A stretch of DNA of 9,465 nucleotides, from NCBI GenBank assembly GCA_947575475.1, contig CANPNN010000043.1:1-9465 (forward strand), written 5' to 3'. Made by a program: the position numbers and the translations under genes. The stretch is from an uncultured Pseudoflavonifractor sp. (GTDB lineage Bacteria > Bacillota_A > Clostridia > Oscillospirales > Oscillospiraceae). Positions within the stretch are counted from its first letter, which is position 1, and each line of letters starts with the position of its first letter. Under the pieces are notes generated by a model that was not told where the DNA came from, ran no database searches, and worked only from the letters and a program-made list of their open reading frames with translations. Shown here one piece after another: positions 1 through 5,747 of the stretch.

Positions 1-4
1 GGAG
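1..4 (+). promoter_or_regulatory. Ribosome binding site for the original start of the VOC gene
   Basis: GGAG lies five bases before an ATG at 10-12. It supports position 10, not the GTG at 37, as the ancestral start of the VOC-fold gene. No comparable site precedes the GTG at 37. The window begins here, so anything further upstream is unseen. Confidence 0.55.
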
Positions 5-9
5 CAGAA

Positions 10-36
10 ATGAGATATATAAGCACATAGATCGCG
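10..36 (+). other. N-terminal codons of the VOC gene, broken by an amber codon
   Basis: Reading from ATG 10 gives M-R-Y-I-S-T, then TAG at 28-30, then I-A-V, and then runs in frame into the rest of the gene. The residues on both sides of the TAG match the expected first beta strand of this VOC subfamily, in which the stop position is normally a hydrophobic residue such as leucine. One base change (TTG to TAG) would explain it. Seen: the in-frame stop and the ribosome site. Inferred: that this was once coding. Confidence 0.65.
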
Positions 37-471
37 GTGCGGGACCTGGCGGTCAGCCTCCGTTTCTATAGGGAGGTTCTGGGCCTGGAGATTCTTCAGG
101 ACTTCGGCGCTAACGTGACCCTCACCGGGAACCTCGTCCTCCAGACCCTGGAAAGCTGGCGGGAGTTCATCGGCAGGAAGCCTGTGACCTTTCAGGGGCA
201 TTCTGGAGAACTGTATTTTGAGGAAGAAGATATGGACAGCTTTCTAAAATGTATGGAAACGTGGGACATTTCCTATGTCCACCCGCCCCTGGAGCACCGC
301 TGGGGCCAGCGGGTGGTGCGCTTCTATGACCCGGACGGACACGTTATTGAGGTGGGGGAGAGCATGACCCAGGTGGTAAAGCGCTTCGCTGCCGGGGGCA
401 TGACTCCGGAGCAGATAGCCCGGCGGATGGATGTGTCCCTGTCCTATGTGCAGGAACACCTGAAGGCATAG
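37..471 (+). CDS. VOC superfamily (glyoxalase/bleomycin resistance fold) protein, possibly a pseudogene
   Basis: A 144-residue frame from GTG 37 that looks like most of a clostridial VOC-family protein. Visible marks are the helix after strand 1 (SLRFYREVLG, residues 7-16), the central GELYFEEEDMD segment (57-67), and the closing strand FYDPDGHVIEVGE (96-108). H102 and E105 there are candidate metal or substrate contacts. Such proteins are small, soluble, dimeric lyases, isomerases or dioxygenases; no substrate can be named. Residues 121-142 (GMTPEQIARRM and following) look like a helix-turn-helix tail, which I recall in related clostridial proteins. The natural start is probably ATG 10, but codon 7 from there is TAG, and the GTG at 37 has no ribosome site. 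The gene is therefore a recent pseudogene, is expressed weakly by reinitiation, or carries a sequencing error. The HEAT-repeat gene follows nine bases later. Confidence 0.7.
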   Translation: MRDLAVSLRFYREVLGLEILQDFGANVTLTGNLVLQTLESWREFIGRKPVTFQGHSGELYFEEEDMDSFLKCMETWDISYVHPPLEHRWGQRVVRFYDPDGHVIEVGESMTQVVKRFAAGGMTPEQIARRMDVSLSYVQEHLKA

Positions 472-480
472 GGGGAGCTG

Positions 481-1155
481 ATGGAGAAGGCAGAGCTGCT
501 GGCGCTGATCGCCCGGATCAATACGCGGGAGGAGTGTTTCACCCGCAGCGACGAGACCATCAGTTGGAAGGCTCTGCGGGAGGCGGAGACTCTCGCCGAC
601 CCCGCTATTTTTTCATTGCTGCAGGAGATCGTCACCACCAACGAGGGCAAGAAAAAGGAACAACGGGAGATCCGCGCCGCCGCCTACTTTATCTATGGCC
701 GGCTGATGGAGAAAGCCTATCTTTCCGAGGCCGTCCCCTTCTATATCCAACGCTTGGCGGTGGAGACCGACAGGCACGTTCTCTCCTCCCTGCTGGACCG
801 GGTGGGCGACTGGGGGAGAAAGAAGCTCCTTCTCCCGGAGGAAATGGATTTTTCTCCCCTCCTGGCCCTGACTGCGGATGAGCGCCGCCGGGTACGCCAC
901 GGTGCCCTTCGGGCTCTCTCCGCCTGTCCGGGGGAGAGGAGTCGGGAAGCCTGCGCCTTCTATCTCTGCCAGGGGGATGAGAAGGCCTATCAATACGAGA
1001 TCTACTACGCCAACATTGCCCTTCAGACCATCGGGAAGCCGGAGGATATCCCCCTTTTGGAGCGTTTCCTCAAAAGCCGCCGCCCAGATCTGAAGCTGAC
1101 GGCCCGGTATGCCATTCAATATATCAGGGAGCAGCAGACGAAAAAGGAAAAATGA
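481..1155 (+). CDS. HEAT-repeat domain protein of unknown function
   Basis: A 224-residue soluble, helix-rich protein without a signal peptide or membrane segment. Helical pairs typical of HEAT or armadillo-like repeats are visible at about 62-108 (the REIRAAAYFIYGRL stretch and what follows), 124-148 (VRHGALRALSACP), 170-200 (IALQTIGKPEDIPLLERFL) and 203-217. The pattern of paired hydrophobic helices with R/D at the turns is characteristic. HEAT superhelices act as protein- or nucleic acid-binding scaffolds; in bacteria they include lyase chaperones and AlkD-type DNA glycosylases. I see no AlkD catalytic signature, so no function is assigned. The ATG at 481 follows GGGGGAG at 471-477 with a short spacer. 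The stop overlaps the first possible sfsA start (ATGA at 1152-1155), which suggests coupled translation with sfsA. Confidence 0.75.
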   Translation: MEKAELLALIARINTREECFTRSDETISWKALREAETLADPAIFSLLQEIVTTNEGKKKEQREIRAAAYFIYGRLMEKAYLSEAVPFYIQRLAVETDRHVLSSLLDRVGDWGRKKLLLPEEMDFSPLLALTADERRRVRHGALRALSACPGERSREACAFYLCQGDEKAYQYEIYYANIALQTIGKPEDIPLLERFLKSRRPDLKLTARYAIQYIREQQTKKEK

Positions 1156-1175
1156 GGGAAAAGGAACGTGATCCC

Positions 1176-1868
1176 ATGCGCTACCCAAACATACACAGGG
1201 CCATATTTCTGGCCCGCCCCAACCGCTTTATCGCTAAGGTCCTGCTGGAGGGGGAGGAACTGACCGTCCACGTAAAAAACACCGGACGGTGCCGGGAGCT
1301 GCTGGTCCCCGGCTGCACGGTGTATCTGGAGAAGTCCTCCAACCCCGCCCGGAAGACCGCTTACGACTTGGTGGCGGTGGAGAAGGGGGAGCGGCTCATC
1401 AACATGGACTCCCAGGCCCCCAACAAGCTGTTTGCCGAATGGGCCACAGCGGGGCATTTTGTCCCCGGTCTGACCCTCCTCCGCCCCGAGACAACCTGGG
1501 GCCATTCCCGATTCGACTTTTACTGGGAGGCTGGGGAGCGGAAGGGCTTTGTGGAGGTAAAGGGCTGTACCCTGGAGGAGGACAACTGGACCTACTTCCC
1601 CGACGCCCCCACGGAGCGGGGGGTGAAGCACCTGGAGGAGCTGTTGCTGGCAAAGCAGCAGGGCTACGAGGCGGCTGTATGCTTCGTGATCCAGATGGCG
1701 GGGGTGGACGGCTTCTCCCCCAACAACCGCACCCATCCGGCCTTTGGCGAAGCCCTCCGAAAGGCTGCCGCCGGAGGCGTGGAGGTGCTGGCCTATGGGT
1801 GTGAAGTCATTCCCGGGGAGGTCACGATAACAACAAAAGTCCCGGTGAGCCTGGAGACATGGGCATAG
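1176..1868 (+). CDS. sfsA: SfsA, sugar fermentation stimulation protein homologue (PD-(D/E)XK nuclease fold)
   Basis: A 230-residue protein matching the SfsA family along its whole length. Diagnostic blocks are NTGRC (35-39) with the following LLVPG, GHSRFDF (109-115), VEVKGCTL (126-133) and FPDAPTERGVKHLEEL (141-156). D114, E127 and K129 form the expected PD-(D/E)XK nuclease triad. E. coli SfsA was found as a factor raising maltose enzyme expression and binds DNA; its physiological role stays unclear, and in Firmicutes the gene is an orphan marker. Two starts are possible: ATG 1152, overlapping the stop of the HEAT-repeat gene, and ATG 1176. I prefer 1176, because family members begin with the M-R-Y-x-N-I pattern just before the IF-x-x-RPNRFIA block, and AAGGA at 1161-1165 lies ten bases upstream. 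A terminator follows shortly after the stop codon. Confidence 0.92.
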   Translation: MRYPNIHRAIFLARPNRFIAKVLLEGEELTVHVKNTGRCRELLVPGCTVYLEKSSNPARKTAYDLVAVEKGERLINMDSQAPNKLFAEWATAGHFVPGLTLLRPETTWGHSRFDFYWEAGERKGFVEVKGCTLEEDNWTYFPDAPTERGVKHLEELLLAKQQGYEAAVCFVIQMAGVDGFSPNNRTHPAFGEALRKAAAGGVEVLAYGCEVIPGEVTITTKVPVSLETWA

Positions 1869-1896
1869 GAGAGGCGAAATGCCGGACAATAGGCGC

Positions 1897-1935
1897 AGCG
1901 GCCGAAAGCGATGGAGCTGACGGCCGCTTTTTCTT
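1897..1935 (+). terminator. Rho-independent terminator after sfsA
   Basis: AGCGGCCG (1897-1904) pairs perfectly with CGGCCGCT (1921-1928) across a 16-base loop and runs straight into TTTTTCTT (1928-1935). It sits 28 bases after the sfsA stop and closes the first gene run. Confidence 0.75.
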
Positions 1936-1968
1936 CCCCAGCCTCAACCAGTGGTTGAGGCTGGGGAA
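1934..1968 (+). repeat. Perfect 16-bp inverted repeat with a 3-base loop
   Basis: Positions 1934-1949 are the exact reverse complement of 1953-1968; only AGT separates them. The core is CCCCAGCCTCAACC. It starts inside the T tract of the sfsA terminator. It is not followed by a T run on the plus strand, and none follows on the minus strand either. It may be a backup transcription stop, an RNA 3' end stabiliser, or a copy of a dispersed palindromic element. Confidence 0.8.
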
Positions 1969-1979
1969 CCTTATGGTGT

Positions 1980-2008
1980 TTTACTTTATGTTTTTTCTAT
2001 ATTACACT
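1980..2008 (+). promoter_or_regulatory. Candidate promoter of the flavin reductase gene
   Basis: TTTACT (1980-1985) and TACACT (2003-2008) are 17 bases apart. Each matches four of six consensus positions for the housekeeping sigma factor. The region is locally AT-rich and lies between the sfsA terminator and the reductase gene, so a promoter is expected here, but the boxes are weak, which would fit a regulated gene. A perfect GATATATC palindrome at 2012-2019 lies around the predicted transcription start. Confidence 0.4.
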
Positions 2009-2054
2009 AAAGATATATCGTGTGTTCAAAATGAGTCAAAGTGGAGAGAAAAGA

Positions 2055-2062
2055 AAAAGGAG
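2055..2062 (+). promoter_or_regulatory. Ribosome binding site fixing the reductase start at 2071
   Basis: AAAAGGAG ends eight bases before ATG 2071. The frame is open further upstream to a GTG at 2041, but that would place this site inside the coding region and put charged residues before the signal peptide. Confidence 0.8.
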
Positions 2063-2070
2063 TGCATGAC

Positions 2071-4344
2071 ATGAAGGAGAGATTTCAGGTAAAAAAGCGT
2101 TTCACAGCCCTTATCCTGGCCCTGTCCATGGCGATGGGAGCGGTGGCATTGGCGGCCGGGACAGAGAAGACTATCTCTGTTACCCCCATGGAGCTGACCA
2201 TCAACGGACAGACTGTGACCCCCACCAAGTCCAATGGGGAAGCCGCCGAGGTATTTGCCTATGACGGCGCCACCTATGTGCCCCTGCGCTACCTCAGCGA
2301 GCTGATGGGACTCCAGGTGGAGTGGGATAAGGATTCCCCCAGTGTGGCCGGGCTGGTGAATGTACCCAACTTTACCGCCGGCGGCGATGGAGTCTATACC
2401 GCTGCCGCCCAGGGCTTTGGCGGGGACGTGACAGTTACCGTTACGGTGACTGGCGGGAAGGTCACAGCCTGTGAGATCCTGGGAGAGAAGGAGACCCCCT
2501 CTATTGGCGGCGCCGCCCTGGAGACCTTGAAGGGACAGATCCTGACCACTGGCAGCGCTCAAATCGATGGGGTGGCCGGGGCCACCATGACCTCGGGCGC
2601 CGTGAAGACCGCCGTTCAGAAATGTCTGGATGAGGCCGCGGGCAAGGCGTCCCTCAAAGCCAACCGGTATACCCCCGGAACGTACAGCGCTACAGCCAAG
2701 GGCCACAAGGGCCAGGTGACCATGGAGACCACCTTTGATGAGACCTCCATCACCGACGTGAAGGTCAAGGAGATCAGCGAGACCTACGGCCTGGCCTGGG
2801 GGCTGACCACCTCCCCTGCGGAGGTGCTGCCTGGCCAGATCTTGGCCAGCCAGTCCCTGGCGGTGGACACCATCACCGGCGCCACTGTGACCTGCCGGGC
2901 TATCGTCACAGCGGTGGCGGAGTGTGTCACTGCAGCGGGCGGAGATCCGGAGCTTCTTAAGAACGTGCCGGTGGAGAAGCCCGCCCCCCAGGATCAGATC
3001 CTGGAGGCTGATGTAGTGGTGGTGGGCGCGGGGGCCGCAGGCCTGTGCGCCGCGATCTCCGCCATGGAGAACGGCGCGAAAGTGATAGTGCTGGAGAAAC
3101 AGGGCATCACCGGCGGCGCCACGGCCCGCAGCGGCGGCAAGATCGTAGCCGCCGGCACCAAATGGCAGGAGGCCCAGGGCATTCACGACACCCCCGACAT
3201 GATGATGGACTTTTTCAGAAGCGTGGGCGAGGGGATGCTGAACGAGAAGCTTTTGCGCAATTACAGCGATAACGCCGCAGAACTGATGTACTGGATGGAG
3301 GATCGGGGCGTGAAGTTCCAGGATGTGGAGGCGATCCACAGCTCCATCGAGACCTGGCGGGTCCACAATCCCGCCGGCGGCGGCGGACAGGTCTCCGGCG
3401 GCAGCGGAAACGGGGCCCAGATCACCACTCCCCTGACCGGGACAGCCGAGAAAGCCGGGGCCCAGTTTGTGTATAATTGCCGGGCAGAAGAGCTGCTGGT
3501 AAACAATCAGAATACCGTGGTGGGAGTAAAGGGAACCAGAAGTGATGGCAGCTCCGTCACCGTTAACGCCAAGTCTGTGATCCTCTGTACCGGAGGCTAT
3601 GCCTCCAACCGGGAGATGACAGCCCGCTATGACGGGTGCGCAAAGGATTATATGACGCTGGTCCCCGCCGGAAACGTAGGTGACGGCTTAGTGATGGCGA
3701 CTGCCATCGGGGCGAAAGAAGATGTGAGTCCCGCCACCCAGGTCATTTATGTGAGCAAGACCTGTGGCATCGGCATCAAGGAGGAGGCCGGCCTCATCGT
3801 GAACGCCCGGGGCGAGCGGGTGGTCAATGAGTATACCTACCAGTACCATGTGGGCCAGGGCATCGCCCAGAGCGGCTGCTCCTACGGCTACTATATTGCC
3901 TCTGCCGCAGATCCGAACAAGAGCGCTCAATTTGGCATGACCCTGGACAGCACCCCCCACGCTCCTACCGCCGCTGAGCTGGCGGAGAAGATCGGGGTGG
4001 ATCCCGCGGTGCTGCAGGCCACGGTGGATCGGTATAATGTTCTGTGTGCCAAGGGGGAGGACGAGGACTTCGGTAAGCCTGCCCACAAGATGATCCCCGT
4101 GGAGGGGGAGCTTTATGCCTTCCGGCTGGATCCCTCTGTCACTGTGACCTACGGCGGCTTGGTGATAGATGAGGATGCCCGGGTTTTGGATACCAATGAT
4201 AAGCCGATTACAGGCCTGTACGCCGCGGGCGAGGTGGCCTTCTCCGGCCTCTGTGGCCGGGAGTATCCCAGCTGCGGCCTGGCGGTAGGGACTGCGGCCT
4301 ACTTCGGTAAGGTGGCGGGCGAGACCGCAGCTCGGGCAAAATAA
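2071..4344 (+). CDS. Exported multi-flavin reductase: stalk domain, two FMN-binding domains, FAD-binding fumarate reductase-like domain
   Basis: 757 residues. Residues 1-30 are a Sec signal peptide (basic start, hydrophobic core about 11-28, no lipobox cysteine). About 35-95 resembles the copper amine oxidase-like N-terminal (stalk) domain, with YVPLRYLSELMG at 69-80. Two FMN-binding domains follow (about 105-190 and 200-290), with flavin-attachment motifs DGVAGATMT (166-174) and DTITGATVT (266-274). The FAD domain covers about 313-750: GAGAAG at 319-324, LEK at 341-343, GLYAAGE at 715-721. In this family, covalent FMNs, attached by an ApbE/FmnB-type transferase not seen here, pass electrons to FAD, which reduces an organic acceptor outside the membrane. 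Motifs that bind fumarate in flavocytochrome c are changed: Q591 stands where the catalytic Arg of the NE-x-T-x-R motif is expected, TVTYGG (691-696) replaces HHTMGG, and REYPSCG (730-736) replaces the NRLGGN block. The substrate is probably not fumarate and cannot be named. A LysR gene follows. Confidence 0.9.
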   Translation: MKERFQVKKRFTALILALSMAMGAVALAAGTEKTISVTPMELTINGQTVTPTKSNGEAAEVFAYDGATYVPLRYLSELMGLQVEWDKDSPSVAGLVNVPNFTAGGDGVYTAAAQGFGGDVTVTVTVTGGKVTACEILGEKETPSIGGAALETLKGQILTTGSAQIDGVAGATMTSGAVKTAVQKCLDEAAGKASLKANRYTPGTYSATAKGHKGQVTMETTFDETSITDVKVKEISETYGLAWGLTTSPAEVLPGQILASQSLAVDTITGATVTCRAIVTAVAECVTAAGGDPELLKNVPVEKPAPQDQILEADVVVVGAGAAGLCAAISAMENGAKVIVLEKQGITGGATARSGGKIVAAGTKWQEAQGIHDTPDMMMDFFRSVGEGMLNEKLLRNYSDNAAELMYWMEDRGVKFQDVEAIHSSIETWRVHNPAGGGGQVSGGSGNGAQITTPLTGTAEKAGAQFVYNCRAEELLVNNQNTVVGVKGTRSDGSSVTVNAKSVILCTGGYASNREMTARYDGCAKDYMTLVPAGNVGDGLVMATAIGAKEDVSPATQVIYVSKTCGIGIKEEAGLIVNARGERVVNEYTYQYHVGQGIAQSGCSYGYYIASAADPNKSAQFGMTLDSTPHAPTAAELAEKIGVDPAVLQATVDRYNVLCAKGEDEDFGKPAHKMIPVEGELYAFRLDPSVTVTYGGLVIDEDARVLDTNDKPITGLYAAGEVAFSGLCGREYPSCGLAVGTAAYFGKVAGETAARAK

Positions 4345-4420
4345 GCTCTGATGGACAGAGACAGCCGGGGAGGGCGAGAGATCTTGCTCAGGCTGTGACA
4401 GAAAGACGAGCACAGAAATG

Positions 4421-4470
4421 GAGCGGCTTCGGTTGGAGGGGGGATGTGCCCTTGCCAACCGAGGCCGCTT
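4421..4470 (+). repeat. Inverted repeat between the reductase and LysR genes
   Basis: GCGGCTTCGGTTGG (4423-4436) pairs with CCAACCGAGGCCGC (4455-4468) with one U-G wobble; the loop is 18 bases, and the flanks add one A-T and one G-U pair. As RNA it may end the reductase transcript, though the following TTCCTGTTATAAT is a poor T tract. As DNA, its right arm overlaps the -35 box of the LysR promoter, so it could also be an operator. Confidence 0.7.
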
Positions 4471-4481
4471 CCTGTTATAAT
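4452..4481 (+). promoter_or_regulatory. Extended -10 promoter of the LysR gene
   Basis: TTGCCA (4452-4457, five of six consensus bases), an 18-base spacer, then TATAAT (4476-4481) preceded by TG at 4473-4474. Transcription would start near 4488, at the ribosome site, leaving a leader of only about 15 bases. The -35 box lies in the right arm of the inverted repeat at 4423-4468, which suits autoregulation. Confidence 0.75.
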
Positions 4482-4487
4482 CGGAGC

Positions 4488-4496
4488 AAAAGGAGG
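4488..4496 (+). promoter_or_regulatory. Ribosome binding site fixing the LysR start at 4504
   Basis: AAAAGGAGG ends seven bases before ATG 4504. The upstream in-frame ATG at 4444 lies before the promoter and would add 20 residues foreign to the family, so it is rejected as a start. Confidence 0.85.
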
Positions 4497-4503
4497 TAGG
4501 GGG

Positions 4504-5385
4504 ATGAATATCACTGCGCTGGCCTGCTATCTTACCGTATGCGAGACAAAGAATTTCACCAAGGCGGCAGAAAAATGTTTTATCTCTCCCCAGGGGGTGA
4601 GCAAGACCGTCAAGAAACTGGAGCAGGAGCTGGACTGCCAGCTCTTCCGCCGTACCAGCCAGGGCCTGGAGCTGACCGAGAGCGGCGCTGCCCTGCAGCT
4701 TCGGGCCCGGCGGATCCTGGAGGAGACCCGCTTCCTTCAGGAGGAGCTGGAGCGCATTGCGGATCGGGAGGAGACCCGGATCGGCCTGGGGATTGCCATG
4801 GGAACCGCTCAGGTCATGGGAAGGGACTTTATGGAGCGGCTCCAAAGGCTTCTCTCGGAGGAGGGACTGACCAGCGTGGACGCTATGGATCTTATGTGTG
4901 AAAGCGAGGTGCTGGCCCAGCGGTACGCCATGGCCATCACCGCGGGGCCGGTAGATCCGGACAAGTTTGACATCGCGGTTCTGCGCCGGGGCCATCTGTG
5001 TGCTTTCGTTCATGAGGGGCACCCCTTCTATCAAAAGGAGTCCCTGGAGTTCAAGGATCTGAAGGATCAGAGGTTGGTCACCACCAATCCCAATTACCGC
5101 ACCTACCACCAGTTGACCGCAGCCTGCCGGGCCGAAGGGTTTGAGCCTGATATCATCGCGACTACCATCACCGTAAGGGATACCTGTCGGGCGGAGCTCT
5201 TTCATAGCGCGGTGGGGATCAGCACCCATCTTATTTTAGGAAAGACCGCCTATGACGGATTTCGCGTCATCCCCATAGAAAGTGAGAAATTTGGCTGGAA
5301 TCTGGAGCTGATCTCCAAACGGGGGAGTCGCCCCTCCGCCAAGATAGGGCGGGTCTTTCGAAAGATCATTGACCTTGCAGGATAA
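4504..5385 (+). CDS. LysR-type transcriptional regulator
   Basis: 293 residues, the usual length for the family. The N-terminal winged helix-turn-helix is clear: L6-x-x-YLTVCETKNFTKAAEKC (9-25), then the recognition helix ISPQGVSKTVKKLEQEL (27-43) and the wing LFRRTSQGLELTESG (47-61). A linker helix spans about 62-90 (RRILEETRFLQEELERI). The rest is a periplasmic-binding-protein-like effector domain: GIAMGTAQVMG (96-106), DIAVLRRGHLCAFVHEGHPF (156-175) and DLKDQRLVTTN (185-195). These proteins bind DNA as tetramers and change activity on binding a small co-inducer. The gene follows the exported reductase by 159 bases on the same strand with its own promoter, so the natural guess is control of the reductase by its substrate, plus autoregulation. 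The effector is unknown. No terminator is visible between this gene and the next promoter. Confidence 0.93.
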   Translation: MNITALACYLTVCETKNFTKAAEKCFISPQGVSKTVKKLEQELDCQLFRRTSQGLELTESGAALQLRARRILEETRFLQEELERIADREETRIGLGIAMGTAQVMGRDFMERLQRLLSEEGLTSVDAMDLMCESEVLAQRYAMAITAGPVDPDKFDIAVLRRGHLCAFVHEGHPFYQKESLEFKDLKDQRLVTTNPNYRTYHQLTAACRAEGFEPDIIATTITVRDTCRAELFHSAVGISTHLILGKTAYDGFRVIPIESEKFGWNLELISKRGSRPSAKIGRVFRKIIDLAG

Positions 5386-5393
5386 ATACCCCT

Positions 5394-5414
5394 GTCAAGC
5401 GAAAAAACCTTGAC
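5394..5414. repeat. Short inverted repeat overlapping the str operon -35 box
   Basis: GTCAAG (5394-5399) and CTTGAC (5409-5414) form a perfect 6-bp dyad with a 9-base spacer. The right arm shares five bases with the -35 box TTGACT (5410-5415). It could be an operator, or the weak 3' hairpin of the LysR transcript; no T tract follows. Confidence 0.4.
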
Positions 5415-5438
5415 TTACCAATCGCTCTATGCTATAAT
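5410..5438 (+). promoter_or_regulatory. Main promoter of the str operon
   Basis: TTGACT (5410-5415), a 17-base spacer, and a perfect TATAAT (5433-5438) preceded by TG at 5430-5431. It is the best promoter in the window and fits a highly expressed translation operon. Predicted start about 5445, giving a leader of about 57 bases before the L7Ae-family gene. Confidence 0.88.
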
Positions 5439-5449
5439 TTCACTTTGCT

Positions 5450-5492
5450 TGGGCGTCTAAAGGGAAAAGTGCGCCCATTTTCAGATGGGAGG
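5450..5492 (+). promoter_or_regulatory. Leader with competing hairpins over the ribosome site of the L7Ae-family gene
   Basis: TGGGCG (5450-5455) can pair with CGCCCA (5472-5477). CCCAT (5474-5478) can instead pair with ATGGG (5485-5489), covering half of the ribosome site GGGAGG (5487-5492). The two pairings share 5474-5477 and exclude each other. Stems are only five to six pairs, so function is unproven. Confidence 0.35.
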
Positions 5493-5501
5493 GACTTTGG
5501 G

Positions 5502-5747
5502 ATGCTCACGGAACTTTCCAACAAAGCCAAAGTCGTGGGCGCCAAGCAGGTCAGGCGGGCTGTTGAGAACGGCTCGGCCCAAAAGGTTTTTTTGGCCGCT
5601 GATGCGGATCCCAGAGTGACGGAGCCCATTTCTGAACTGTGCGCCCAGTTGGGCGTGGCGGTGGAAACTGTCCCATCCATGAAGGAATTGGGACGGGCCT
5701 GCGGCATCGCCGTGGGGGCGGCTGTAACCGCTTTGTTACAGTCGTAA
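5502..5747 (+). CDS. ybxF: L7Ae/YbxF-family K-turn RNA-binding ribosomal protein
   Basis: 81 residues, equal in length to Bacillus YbxF (also called L7Ae-like or rplGB) and in the same operon position before rpsL. Family blocks are visible: KVVGAKQVRRAVENG (10-24), the VFLAADADP core (29-37), and the C-terminal SMKELGRACGIAVGAAVTALL, where the LG-x-ACGI-x-VGAA signature is decisive. Relatives bind kink-turns in RNA; in Bacillus the exact cellular role, ribosome-associated or regulatory, is still uncertain. ATG 5502 is preceded by GGGAGG (5487-5492) with a 9-base spacer; the frame also opens upstream to a TTG at 5445, but that lies at the predicted transcription start. It is the first gene after the str promoter. 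Its last codons lie in a 16-base repeat that recurs just past the stop. Confidence 0.92.
   Translation: MLTELSNKAKVVGAKQVRRAVENGSAQKVFLAADADPRVTEPISELCAQLGVAVETVPSMKELGRACGIAVGAAVTALLQS

Noticed and set aside
2041..2070. Longer reductase from GTG 2041
   Set aside because: It would include the ribosome site in the coding region and displace the signal peptide.
2026..3366. Minus-strand open frame of 446 codons under the reductase gene
   Set aside because: Composition shadow of a well-supported plus-strand gene; the translation is rich in G, H and L without domain features.
4444..4503. Longer LysR protein from ATG 4444
   Set aside because: The extension lies upstream of the promoter and of the strong ribosome site, and the LysR family begins at the MNI residues of ATG 4504.
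3688..5229. Minus-strand open frame of 513 codons spanning the reductase and LysR genes
   Set aside because: It crosses two real genes and a promoter region and shows no recognisable protein family.
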